Part shown: piece by piece, positions 25,263 through 37,095 of the stretch
Position numbering within the stretch: the stretch's first letter is position 1
Layout of the letters: every line of letters starts with the position of its first letter
Assembly: GCF_034190915.1 (NCBI RefSeq)
Contig: NW_026947496.1
Span: forward strand, 30,190,001-30,254,000
DNA from: Cavia porcellus
Lineage: Eukaryota > Chordata > Mammalia > Rodentia > Caviidae
Length of the DNA: 64,000 nt
Direction: 5' to 3'
The notes under the pieces: generated by a model
The model's input: the letters and a program-made list of their open reading frames with translations, nothing else
The model's database searches: none
Told to the model about the DNA's origin: nothing
Program-made: the position numbers and the translations under genes

Positions 25263-25690
25263 TGCTTTTTAAAAATATTTTTATTTTATTTTAAAGAGGA
25301 TGAAACAAATCAAAACAAACCAGTTGCAGAGATACAGGACTTCAAAATATTACAAAATCAACAATAGTTACTATAGTGCCTTTTGTTGTCTTCAAAATAG
25401 CTGCAGATAACATTGGACATGGTAAAAATCAAACAGAACCAAATAGAATAGAAACAGTAAAACAAAACAATGAATGCAATAAAAGACTTCAAAACAAGTC
25501 AATAGTAAATCCAAAACGGCTGCCATTATATTTCTTGCTATTTTTGAAATAGCTACTCCTGCCATCAGATTTGACATTATCAAACAAAACAAAAGAAAAT
25601 AAAATCCAACCCAACAAAACAATGAAACAATATAGGGCTTCCAAAACAAGGCCATAGGGAATTGACAATGGCTGCAACTCTTAGAAGGAG
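25263..25690 (-). mobile_element. HAL1-like 3' fragment, 5'-truncated
   Basis: On the minus strand the right-hand part is HAL1 3' non-coding sequence and the left end is 'tttaaaataaaataaaaata', like the 'ctttaaataaaa' ends of the full copies. It contains the repeat motif 'atcaacaatagttactatag', matching 'atcaacaatggttactataa' in copy D. The inner boundary is uncertain. Confidence 0.6.
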
Positions 25691-25918
25691 ATCCCCTAGA
25701 TGCCACACTGCATACCACTATCCACTGAACCTATGACCAGACCATGTCCCTAGACCTGGAGTGTTAGTGAAACACCAAAGCACCACAGGCATTCAATTGC
25801 ATTTCACCTCCATAGCTATCATCACAGCCTGTGTTTCTCTGGATAAGCCAGTTGTCCACAACAGGTGTGTGTGTGTGTGGGGGGGGGAGTTGGCACCTCC
25901 CATTTACCAGCATGCATG

Positions 25919-26172
25919 CAGGAAGAGGCTGGAGTCTGGCTGCTCCAGTATGGCAGCAGGCTTATATATGATATCAACCCTCAGATTGGGCTTGCTTCCT
26001 GCTGTGGTCTTCTTCGCTCTACCCCTGGTCTGTGAATGAGCTGATTCACAGGGAGAGTCTAGGATCTGGTTGTTGTAGTCTGGTGGCAGCCCATGCATGG
26101 TGCTGGTTCCCAGACTGGGCCTATTTCCTGATGTGGTGTTCTTCTCTCTACCCTCAGTCTGCGATTGGCTGT
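25919..26172. repeat. Two-copy tandem duplication of about 127 bp
   Basis: Two adjacent units share the order: gagtctggctgctccag / gatctggttgttgtag, then gggcttgcttcctgctgtgg / gggcctatttcctgatgtgg, then ctctacccctggtctgtgaa / tctaccctcagtctgcgatt. The unit's origin is unknown to me. A G-rich run and a (TG)n run lie just upstream, at about 25866-25890. Confidence 0.7.
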
Positions 26173-26175
26173 TTT

Positions 26176-26280
26176 GCCTTTTTTGAGACAGAGTCTTGTT
26201 ATGAATATGTGTTCAGGCTGGCCCTGAAATCACTATGTAGTCAGGCTGGGCTCAAACTGCACACAGTGTCATCTTGGAGG
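26176..26280 (-). mobile_element. B1-like SINE fragment
   Basis: 'ttttgagacagagtcttgtt' followed by 'ctatgtagtcaggctgggct' is the antisense B1 3' half; the rest is lost or too diverged. Confidence 0.7.
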
Positions 26281-26384
26281 GAATCTAAATAATGAAATAT
26301 AACACTAAGACTAAAATAATAAAATCCATAATGAGTTGTACAACACTAACCTTCAATAACTGAGAATATATGGGAGAAATAAGT

Positions 26385-28450
26385 GTGTGTGTCTTGGTTA
26401 CTTTCTTCTCCTTGTTGAGATGAAACACTAGATGCCCACAATTAAGAAAGGGAAGATTTTTTAGCTCACAGTTTTTTTGGGGTTTCAACCCATAATCAGC
26501 TGGGCCCAAGGTACATGGCAAAGGGCAACAGTTCATGGTGGCAGAAAACAGCAAAAGCAAAGGAACAAAATGGAGAGGAGCTTATATTGTATTCAAGCCA
26601 CATCCACGTGAACATAGCACTGACACCCATAATCCCAGCAATGGACCATGAAATCAGTCACAAATTCTAAAAGACTGCCTGCCCTCATGACTGCATGAGG
26701 CTTTGGGGGGACATCCAGACACAAACCATAACAGTGTGTTTACACATGTCTTGGGTATTTTTCTTTCATATTGAGGCAAAATACCTGACACCCAGAATGA
26801 AAGAAAGAAAGGTTTATTTAGCTTATAGTTTTTGGAGGTTTCAGTCCATACTCAGCTGGCTCCGAGGCAGGGTGCTATGGCTAAAGGGCAGCCATTCATG
26901 GCAGATGCAAATGACAAGAATGAAAAGGGCAAAAATGGGAAAAGTATGCTTCCTTCTCTCCGTTATATTCTATGCTCCCCGGCTCTGGGTGGGTGCAGTG
27001 CTCATACCAGCAATCCCAGCACTAGACAGGGAACCACTTATACACAATAGATTTAGCTGCCTCCATGACTGCATGAGGCTTGAGGGACCATCCAAACACA
27101 AACCATAATATTCCACCCTTGGCTCCCCAAAGACTCATGTACATAGTTTATACAAGAGACATTTAGTCCATCTCTAAGAGTTGCCAAAGTCCTAACAGTT
27201 TCAGCATTACTGAAAAGTTCACGCCTCAAGTCTCCTCCAAGATCTAAGGCAAATTCTTATAACGAAGACAAAGTTGAAACACTTCCAACATACAGTGGTA
27301 CAAGATAAGCATTGCCATTTAAAAATGTACAAATGGTATACAAAGGATTGAAGCCAAAACAAGTCCAAAACCCAGCAGGACAAATACAAAGTCCTACAGT
27401 TTCATGCTCAGCATCTGAAGCAATCTGGTCCTGAGTTCCAAAAGGTCTGAGTGACTCCACCTCCGTGGTCCTTCTGGTGGTTGTAGCTCTCATGTTTTCT
27501 CTCTTAGGCCTGCTTTGCTCTCTCTTTGCAGCTTTCCTTAGACAATCCATATTCCTGGCCTTTCCAAACTTCTGGGGTCTCCACTGCACCTTTGGCTTTG
27601 CCTGTACAGCTTCACACACTGTTTTCTTAGGGGGACATTGCCTGACCTCTTAGGCTTTCTGAAGTTGGGGCAAAAACCTTTTCAACCTCAAAAGTTGCGC
27701 ATTCTGCATGTGCTTAAAATCAGCACCATGTGGATGCTACCAAGGTCTGCTGCCAGTTGAGGCAGTAGCCAGATTTTCCTCTCTTTTGGCTGTAGGGCTT
27801 GAGTGCCGGATTTCTGAGCACTCTGAACCTGATTGTGAGGAACAGGTTTTTTATGATACTGCCATTTTGAAACCTCATATGGCCCCTGTTGCCATTCTGG
27901 AGCATGGTGCTGTGCAGCTTTCTCCTTCAAGCAAAGTCTTTCACTTTTGTGGTTTGAGACTGCAAAGGGTGACTTTCTGCCTCTTCTCATGATACCCACA
28001 GGCCATATTTTCTAGTTTCCTGTTCCTTCTCAGCAATCAAGATCTCAACTCTATCTTACATCCTGTGCTGCAAATCTATGTCCTCCTTCCAAGTAATGCC
28101 ACACTCCATCTGCAGAGCTCTCAGCTGGCCTGTCAGGATGGCCATATCTACTGTCCAGATGCAAAGTGCTTCATATACACATTTTCAGTCTTGACTCCCA
28201 TACTGTGCATATGGCCACCTCCTTATCTGCAGATGTCTCCAACATATCTTCTACTATCCTTATCTGGGGCTAGTACTTCATATAACTCATCGCAGGAAGC
28301 ACCAAGAGCCAGTATCATGTGGTGACATATTGGCCAAATGGTGAACATGTTGGATAGTCAATCCATTGCTTTTCTCGTATGTAGGTCTGAATTTAACTTC
28401 ATGAGGTGTCCACTGTGAGTTCTCAAAAGGGTCCTCCTGGGTTGTTTCTC
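26385..28450 (-). mobile_element. MaLR-type provirus with two adjacent LTR copies
   Basis: Two similar LTR-like blocks, about 26385-26735 and 26736-27113, lie side by side. Both contain a 'gaggtttca...cagctgg' block and end in 'cacaaaccataa'. Internal sequence follows to about 28450. It aligns by eye with the other MaLR internal region at 22188-23000: 'tccaaaacccagcagg', 'aaaatcagcaccatgtggat' against 'aaaatcagcatcaagtggat'. It is non-coding and decayed. Confidence 0.65.
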
Positions 28451-30559
28451 ATGCTGAGTTTCTCATGCAGTTTCCTTCATCTAGTTATTTTCAACTCACT
28501 ATGTCCATTATCTTTCTTATACTTTTCCTTTTTTGTGTGTATGACATTGAGTTTTCAAATGTTAGAGGACAATATATATTTTTAGCATTTCTCAGTTTTA
28601 CCTCATCTAACATTTTCTGATATTTAGAAGAGCCTCCTAAGGAGGCTTTTGATTTTAAGTAATCAAATAATCTCTGTGGAATCCTTCCTCAGATCAATTT
28701 AATAAGGTTCTAAATTTAAGGAGAGGTGGAATGAGACTCAGAAGATGGAGGAGAGAAAAAGAAGTAGGAGAGGGAGGAGGAGGAAGGAAGGAGATACAAA
28801 AAAGGGACAGGACAAAGGAGAGTGAGGTTGTGAAAATAGGTCAAAATAGTTTATGAAAAGTGGATGGAAGGTCTGATGATTGTGGTTCCTGGCTGTAAAG
28901 GAGAAATTAAATTCTTAGGAAAGAGACAAGGACCAAGAACACTTCCATGCATTAAGTACTGAAAATGAATTAAATGGGCATAAATAAAATTTTGGTTCTA
29001 AGAGATGGGATACAAGAGTTTCAAGTCACTGCCAACGTTAGGATGAGTTAATTTGAAACCAGAATGATCAATGTTTCAGGATTTTTATTGTCAGATGATT
29101 TCTTTTCTTCACTGTATTCATGTGTTCTTATATCCCTGGACAACAATTACAGAAATAAATAACCGCTTCTTCAGTTAAAGCCAGTCTTTTTCATGATCTC
29201 ATTAATAGTTTGTAACAGTGATTGGAGTGGTCATGCTAAGTTTCATTTTGTGCATTTTTCAGCCTTAAATATTTTTTATGTTTGGGGATAATTAATTGGT
29301 CTGAGGCTTAGCCTTTTTTGTTAATTTTAGCCACTGACTATTTTTAAAATTGCAACATGGTTGACCAATAAAAATTGTACTTTCAGTGTAAAATATGCTG
29401 CCTTGATAAACACATATATATGCACATTGTGAAGTAATTAATAGTAAACAAGACATTTGTGTACAAATTATTGTTTCTTTCCACAAATGCCAACACTAAT
29501 CCTTGAACCACTGGATTCTCCATTGTCACTGAACATTTTGGTTTCCCAAATAGTTTAGTATTTAATATTTATAAAATACATTATAGAGTATGTACATTTG
29601 AAGTTTGAAATGTATACTCAGCAAGGAGAGTCTTTAAACTTTGCATGCGTGTGATTTTTTTTGAGCTATTTATTTAACTGAAATGGACTTCCATTTATTT
29701 AAATGAAGTGACTTCCACTTATTTTGATACATCTTTTCCCCAGGTGATTTACAGGATCTTCAAGTCAACATAAAAATTTCATAAATATTTGGCCATTTGA
29801 GTATACATCTAAAAAATACTTCAGTAATGTATTTCAGAAAGAAAAACTCTGAAGAGTGAAGACCTGACACAAATAACTAGGTAGAATGAAAACCCACTCC
29901 AAATATTTGTTTCTGGTGTCAAGGCACCTCATACCTGATCAATTAAGAAAACCACCCTTACAACACAGAATGATTTTCTTTTTAATTTTTAAGTAAGACC
30001 TAGAACACTTAGCCACCAACTTGGTGCTAAATGGCAGAGCTCCATCCCCAGCTTATGTCATGAACTCATAGGGAATAGGTTCCAACAACTCAGGCTCCTC
30101 CCCACTGGTTCTCACACAGTGTGCTTCTCCAGGGAGGTGCAGGCTGACATGTCAGTTGAACACAGGTACCTTTCTCTTTGGTTTCCTTCTTTTTGTGATC
30201 ATTTTCCTTGACATGTTTCAGGAAGTTATAGACTCTTAGAGTGTTTAATATGCTCAATACACACATTAATCCTCTTGGCAACCTTGTTCTTCACTTGCTT
30301 ATTTATAATACCAACAGCATGTTGGGTAACATGGTAGACTCTGTTTTACCATGGTGGCATTTGTGTGGCATTCCTTTTGCCCATCCCCTTGATGTCTACA
30401 ATATCACTCTTTTTGTTTCTCATGTATTCTCATGTATGTGGCCAAAGGAACAACTGCAAATTTTCTAAATGGCCTAGAGAACATATGCTAAGTTCCCCTC
30501 TTTTTTCTCTTTGTGTTTGTCATTTTGGCAAATCACTGGAAGATGGCAGTTCTGGCTGA
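28451..30559. other. Unrecognised AT-rich sequence
   Basis: There is a purine-rich patch at about 28720-28810. I recognise no gene or repeat family. Confidence 0.5.
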
Positions 30560-31915
30560 AAGGGAGGTAACTTAAGGTGTTTTATATACAAAACTATAGT
30601 TTTTCCATATATTTCATCTTATATTATAAATCTATTAGTTAATATTATTTGCTAAAATATTTTTCTAATGTTATCATCCAAATTCTTCTTTCTGAAAATG
30701 AACATTTTTATATAATTTTGGCCATTTCCATGTCTTTTTTGAAAATATATCTATTTGGTACTTTGTGCATTTTTAAGTTGAATAGTTTGGATTGTATGCT
30801 ATTGAGTTATTTGATTTCCTTATATATTTTACGTATTAGTACACTATATGATTTGTAAATATACTGTTACATTCTGTGGTTCTCTTTCCATATTGATTGT
30901 TTCCATTGATATGTGGAAACTCCATACTCTGATGCAATCCAAATTTTTATATTTGTATTTATGATTTGAACTTTTGCTGTCACATCTAGGGAATAATTAC
31001 CACAAGAGCTTCTCCCTATTTTTTTGTGTACACCCTTGAAAGGCTTACTTTGTTTTTAATTCATTAAGAGTTGATTTTCTTCTGTGTGATGTAAGAAAAT
31101 CTTCCCAATATCATTTCTAGAAGATTATCCTCTCTGCAGTGGGAAAATTTAAACTGAATCTGCAATGAAATACTAAGGCAAACATATTAGAGCAGTCATT
31201 ACCAAAAAGTCAAATGTTAACAAGTGTTGGTGAAGATGTGGAGAAAGGGGAAATGTGAACATTGTTGGTCGGAGTGTAACTTGACATAACCAGTTCAGAA
31301 AGCAGCACAAATGATTCAAAATATGATCCAGAAATCAACTGTATGCAAAGAAAATAAAATCATCATATTGAAAGTTTATCTATACTCCCATGTTCATTGC
31401 AGCATTATTTACATATGAGGATACATATGGAAATAATGTAAATACGGATGATGGTGGATGAATATTAAAATAAAATTATATACACAAAAACATACAATGG
31501 AATAAATATGACTGAACTTTAAAGGGAGGGAAACACTGTCATTCGTTGTCACATAGATGATCTAGTGGACATTATGCTCAATAAAAAAAGTCAAAACAGA
31601 ATGATAAACACTTCTTAGTCTATGTGGATTCTAAAGAGCTCAAATTCATAGACACAGAGTAGAATGGTCATTGTTGGGGGCTTCTGGGAGGGAGAAGTTG
31701 GGGAATTTTCACCAGTAAATACAAACTTTCAGTGATAAATAGAATAAGCTATGGAAACATAATGTACAACATAGTGACTCCATAATGGGTTCTGTACTGA
31801 AGCATGTTAAGAAGGTAGCTCTCAAGCATGGGAGCACAAATGTACCTGAATATAATGATAAACACATAAATTAGCTTCATTGTGCTAACTACTTTAAAAT
31901 AAATATACTTCAAAA
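30560..31915. mobile_element. Old L1 3' end with 5' inversion
   Basis: The left part (30560-31143) reads as L1 ORF2 3' sequence on the minus strand. The right part (31144-31915) reads as the following ORF2 end and 3' UTR on the plus strand ('aacaagtgttggtgaagatg', 'ccatgttcattgcagcatta') and ends in A-rich sequence. The most upstream L1 base of the left part abuts the junction, and its downstream end connects to where the right part begins. That arrangement is the signature of twin-primed L1 insertion. Confidence 0.7.
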
Positions 31916-34119
31916 AATAAAAGGTATCTCTATATTAGCATCATATTTAAAATACATACAATTTTATTTGTTGAACATATCAAAAATTAAAATATTAAAA
32001 CCCCAAATACTTTAAACACTGGAATTTGGAGATGGTATAAAGATATCCACAAAGTCACCTGAGAATGTCAACAATTCCATGATTGTCTGATCTCACATGA
32101 GCTTCCTCCCTGCCTCCTTATCCCACTACTTTTTGGGAAACTATTTATCATCAGCAAATTGAAACATGTAACTGCCTCTTCCATGTCCCCTAGAGTACCT
32201 GTCACTGTCAAACCTCATAGATTGATAACTAACATATTTAGCCCTTATTTATTGTGAAGAGAAAGAGTAACTGCATTAAAGGGAAAGGACAGGGATCCAA
32301 CTTTGATGAAAGAGTAGCAGTCATTTTGGAGAGACTAAAAGCACAGGTTATTGGAAGAAGGGAAGAGATATACACCCTGGTACAAGAAACCAGTTTGAAA
32401 GAAGAGACTTGTAGACCAAACAAAATATACACATGGGGGATAAGAAGGGGAAGCTGTCCAATAGGGCCAGCCTGCAGAGCCTCCACCCTCACCTATCTGT
32501 TAATAGCTATTTTGAGGACTCCCCAACTAGCTAGAGAATTCCAACGAGCTTGGAAGAGTCTAGATCTTGGGAGTATATGGGTCACTTTGTCTCATCATCC
32601 ACTTTCCAAACACTGAAGAGGCTGAGAATGGGCCCATTTTTGCAGACACACACCAGGAGCAAGAGAGCAGAGGCAGGAGAGGCTCCCTCCCCAACTGTCC
32701 TACCTTAGACTCTGAGAGGACAAATAAACAATCATTGGTTGTGTTGAAGGCTTCAATATTGGATCCTGGCATACCAGAATCACATCCAGGAGCCTGAAGT
32801 TTACACAACAACCTGCTAGATATTCATCTGATGCATACTAGTCCAATTTGAGTCCAGATCTTTCACCTTGGGCTCATTTGAATCTACAGCCAGTGTTCAC
32901 TACCCTGCTTCAATCCTTGATCTTCTAGAGGCTCTGTGTAAACCCTAGCACCAGTCTGTGGGCAATCTGGGTTTCCATGGGATGTTCCAATCCTGTAAGA
33001 TTCTCCATCTAGTGCACTCATACTAGGCAATGTCCATCCATCAGATTTCTTCCACACTGGGTACATGGAAGTCGCTACCCTGCTTTTAGTCAGAGTCCTG
33101 AGCATTTTCCTTACATGGAGCAACAGGCCAGTCCTCTGTCTAGTTAGTAGCAGAGGCTAAGGATCCACCTCTTTTTTCCAGAGCTCTGGATACCCAGGAA
33201 ACACTACACATGCCCTACACCCTCACTGGGCTTGCTAGACTCTCCTGATGTCAGTCCTGGGAGCATGTAGGTCTTACCTGAAAGACTCAAGGTGACATGA
33301 GTCTCTACTTGGCACCTGGAGCTGGTGACCAGGACACTGGAATATACATCAGTTACCAGCATTAGCCCTTAACCAGCAACAGTCCATACCAGAAGTCTCA
33401 GGATCCAATGCTCTATACGTTGGACTGACTGGTGCCTTCACTTGAACAATTGCCACAAGCAGGGACTCGCAGACAAGGGACTCACTGAGGTGAGAAATCT
33501 TCACACAAAGCAACAGATTATCAAGAGGGTAAAGAATAATTTGCCTTGCAAGAATAAAGCCTGCAGGCTTTGGAAGAAAATGCTCTTCTGGAACAAATAG
33601 GAATTTCTCTCTCTTTTTTTTTTTTCCTCCATTTAACCTAATTTTTTCCTTTTCCTTTTTATTGGTATTTTATTTTTAATTTTTGTTATTACACTATTTT
33701 TATTAGTTTTGGTGGAGTTTGAAGTTGTATCACCCATTTTCTTGTACCTGTTTCTAAAATATACCTTTGTTTTCTTGTTTGAATATGCCCTCCCTTTTTC
33801 TCTTTCTTTTCTTTCTGTCCTCCAGCCTGTTTCCTGAGTATTTGTTATTTTCTTTTCCTTTAGCTTCATTTCCATTTCTACTATTTATATTCATCCCCGT
33901 TGATTTTTTCTGTTACTGCTATTTAGTATTAATTTTTCTTTATTAATAGAGTATTTTTAAATCAATCTTACTACATTCCTGTCATCTTTCATTGTTTAAC
34001 TTTTCATTACTTATTTACTTTTTCTTCCTGATTCCATGGCCACATCATTTATTTATACAAATCTGTAGGTTCTTCATTGTCTTACTACTGCCATTCTATT
34101 TTGAAAGAAGGTAAAATGA
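31916..34119. other. Unrecognised sequence with a T-rich section
   Basis: 32300-33500 is of mixed composition with no family that I know. 33600-34100 is T-rich and could be the diverged 3' UTR of the antisense L1 that follows. I see no supported gene. Confidence 0.45.
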
Positions 34120-34963
34120 CTCTATTCAGTACAGCAGACTGTTTGTTTTAATATTTACATCTTTGATCCATTTTAGTTTAGGGTACAGCACATGTCTCAG
34201 TTAAATCTTTGGCATGTACAAAGCCAGTTTTCCCAGCTCCATTTATAAAAGAAGCTACTCTTCTTCCAGGGAAGGTGTTTGGCCCATTTGTCAAAGATAA
34301 CGTAGCTGAGTATACTTGGAGTTTTTTCTGAATCTTCCATTCTGTTCCATCCAACCTTGGGTCTGGTTTTTTTTTTTTTTTTTTTGGTTGATTCTATCAC
34401 AGTAGTTTGTATCAAAGCTTCAAATCTGAGACTGAGACATCCCTTGCTTTGACACTGTTGTTCAGGATTGCTTTTGCTATTTTAGATTTCTTCTGGTTTC
34501 ATAAGAATTTTAGGATTGCTTTCTCTAGTTCTGTGTGGTATGCTATTGATATTTTGATTGGAATTTGCATTAAATCAATCAGTATGATAGTTTTGGAAGT
34601 ATGGTCATTTTTACAATATGCTATCCAAGAACTAGAGATATTTCCATTTTCTGATATCTTCTTCAATCTCCTTTTTCAAAGTAGTGTAGTTTTCAATGTA
34701 TATGTCTTTCACTTCTGTTGTTAGATTGATTCCTAAGTATCTCATTTTTCTTGATGTTATCATGAAGAGATTTCCCTACTTTCTCTCAGTGAGGTTTTCA
34801 TGTACATTAATGCTATTGATTTTTGAATGTCGACCTCACGATCTGCAACACTGCCAAATTTGGAGTCTTCTGTTGATTTGGGGGGCCTTCTATGTAGATT
34901 ATCATGTCATCAGCAAATAATGATAACTTAACTTCTTCCTTTCCTACTCACATTCCTTCTCTC

Positions 34964-35010
<47 letters not shown>

Positions 35011-35127
35011 GTCTCTCTCTGTCTCCCTCTCTCTCTCTGTCTCTCTCTGTCTCTCTCTGTCTCTCTCTGTCTCTCTCTGTCTCCCTCTCTCTCTCTGTCT
35101 CTCTCTGTCTCTCTCTGTCTCTCTCTG

Positions 35128-35189
<62 letters not shown>

Positions 35190-35345
35190 TTTCTCTGTTT
35201 TTAACATAATTTCTCTGGCTAGTGCTTCCAAAACTATATTGAACAGAAATGGTAGTAGTGGACATCATCCTTATTTTGTTCCTGATTTTAGAATAAAAGC
35301 TTTCAATTTTTCAAAATTTAGTATGATTCAAACTAATTTTTAGTT
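34120..35345 (-). mobile_element. L1 ORF2 fragment (reverse transcriptase region)
   Basis: Read on the minus strand this is ORF2 from the RT palm towards the C-terminus. FADDMI (minus strand, about 34900-34918) is the RT active-site motif, followed by IYIEGPP. 34197-34345 matches the later ORF2 segment ('ccagttttcccagctccatt', 'cccatttgtcaaagataac'). A long CT/GT repeat occupies 34962-35194, inside the RT region. It is not translatable as one frame. Confidence 0.85.
34962..35194. repeat. (CTCTCTGT)n-type simple repeat
   Basis: About 230 bp of CT dinucleotides regularly punctuated by GT, much of it with an 8-bp period (ctctctgt). The central part shows a higher-order period: 'ctccctctctctctctgtct' occurs at about 35022 and again at about 35081. 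The RE-repeat and SL-repeat open frames across it are artefacts. Confidence 0.95.
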
Positions 35346-35348
35346 TCA

Positions 35349-35487
35349 GGTTTTTTTATTTTATTTTATTATCTTTTTGAAACAGGTTTCACTGTGCAGT
35401 TCAGGCAAGCCTTTAACTCACTTTGTAACCAAGACTGGTCTCAAACACACAGCAATCCTCCTGCCACAGCCTCTCAAGTGCTAGGAG
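35349..35487 (-). mobile_element. B1-like SINE
   Basis: An antisense copy: T-rich tail, 'ttttgaaacaggtttcactg', 'gtaaccaagactggtctcaa', 'cctcaagtgctagg'-like end. It inserted at the edge of the L1 fragment. Confidence 0.8.
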
Positions 35488-35499
35488 GTTTTAGTTTTT

Positions 35500-36090
35500 T
35501 AGTGAGTCTCTATAGTGATTTTCATAGTGGTTGTACTAGTTTATATTCTCATCAAGAATATAGAAGTGTTTCTCCTTCCACTTAAACCCAGCCTCATCAG
35601 AATTTGTTGTTATTTGATTTATTGATACTAGCCATTCTTTCTGGAGTAAAATAGAATCTATTATTTTAATTTGCATTGCTCTTATGGCCAGAAATATGGT
35701 ATTTTTTATGTATTTATTTGCCATTAATATTTCTATTGAACTGTTCAGGCTTGTTATATCTTATTGGCTCAATTTTGGTAACTCATATGTGTCTAGGAAT
35801 CTATCCATTTTTTCTTGATCATTCAATTTGTTGTAGTATAGGCTTTTGAAGTAGTTACTAATAAATTTCTTGATTTCAGTGGTGTGCCTTGTAATTTGGT
35901 CTTTTTCATTTCTAATTGCAGTTATATATTTTTTCTTTCATTTTTCAGTAAGTTTGCCTACAATGAACTAATATCTAGAATATATAAAAACTAAAAACAA
36001 ACAACAAAAGATACAATCAAAAATTGTGTAATTGAAATAAAGAAGTACTTCTTAGAAAACTCAATTTTTTACATTGATTTTGCTTTAATT
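35500..36090 (-). mobile_element. Old L1 fragments
   Basis: 35500-35750 resembles the antisense ORF2 3' end ('ggttgtactagtttatattc', 'atttgcattgctcttatggc'). 35770-36090 resembles an antisense upstream RT stretch ('gtctaggaatctatccattt'). Their order is not L1 order, so they are two insertions or a rearrangement. Confidence 0.6.
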
Positions 36091-36675
36091 TATCTCCTCA
36101 ATGTCTTATAATTTTTGGTAGACATATAGTAAAAATGATTTGTTTGTTTTTGTAGATATTTGAGTTTTAAACTTTTAGCGAATGTTTATTTTTACACTTT
36201 ACAAAAGCACACCTGTGATAAAATTTTTCAATTATTTATTGCTAGTAATGAATATCACCATTTTATACTGACTTTGGATCCTTTGAATTTGAACTTGTAC
36301 ATTTATTTTTTTGCTCTCAGATTTTCTGCACACACAGATATGTTAATTATCAGTAAAGAACAGTTTACTTCATTTCTTTTTTTTCTTACCCTTTCACACT
36401 GGTTATATCTCCAGAATACAGAATCAAAATGCCTTAATAAACATTCTTGCCTCATTTCTAGCCTCAGAAATGAATATTTGATATGTTAGCATTTACAGGG
36501 TTAGCTACAGTTTTTCTATTATTACATTTTATCAGAGAAGAAGGTTCTCTATTATGAATTTCTTGTGAAGTTTCATTTTTTAGGTGATTAGGGATGGCAA
36601 TTTTCAAACACAATTATGACTATTGACTTAAAAGTATGCACTTTTTCATTTTTGGTCTTCATGAAATTATTCATA
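36091..36675. other. Unrecognised AT-rich sequence
   Basis: I can support nothing here. Confidence 0.45.
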
Positions 36676-36680
36676 CTTAT

Positions 36681-37090
36681 TGATAGAACTGTGGGGGACC
36701 TGCGGCGGCTGAAAAGCTAAGAAGTATGAAATATAAAAGACCTTTATTTTGAGAATGCGGGAAGAGACACCGTGGATCGCCTGGGGCACGCCCCCCCAAC
36801 CCCCCAAACCCCCAACCCCCACCCCCACCCCCCTTCGGCGATCTCTGTGATCTCTCCGTGGAACACATGGAATGGGGGCACACATGTAGCTTAGGTTAGA
36901 GGTGGTGCCTGAGGGGCATTAGGGATGCACAGGTATCTCATTGGTATTCTTTTGGCGCCATAGGTAAATTCCTAGGAGTAGGGAAGACAGAGTCACAGGT
37001 AAATTCCTAGGGGTGGGGGAGATAGGAGCTCCTTGGTTCCGCCTGAGGCTTTACTGGCTACAGTGTCCTGTCTGGGCCAAAACTCTTTCA
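36681..37090 (-). mobile_element. Solo LTR of a family shared with 42151-43228
   Basis: 410 bp with TG...CA ends ('tgatagaactg' ... 'ctctttca'), flanked by a perfect 5-bp duplication, cttat (36676-36680 and 37091-37095). An AATAAA signal is present on the minus strand ('caaaataaagg'). A C-rich run at 36790-36830 (G-rich on the LTR strand) lies in the 3' part. The second copy at 42151 aligns along its whole length. No internal coding sequence remains. Confidence 0.85.
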
Positions 37091-37095
37091 CTTAT

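Noticed and set aside
34904..35268. Ser/Leu-repeat and Arg/Glu-repeat open frames
   Set aside because: They are translations of the CT/GT simple repeat on both strands, inside an antisense L1 fragment.
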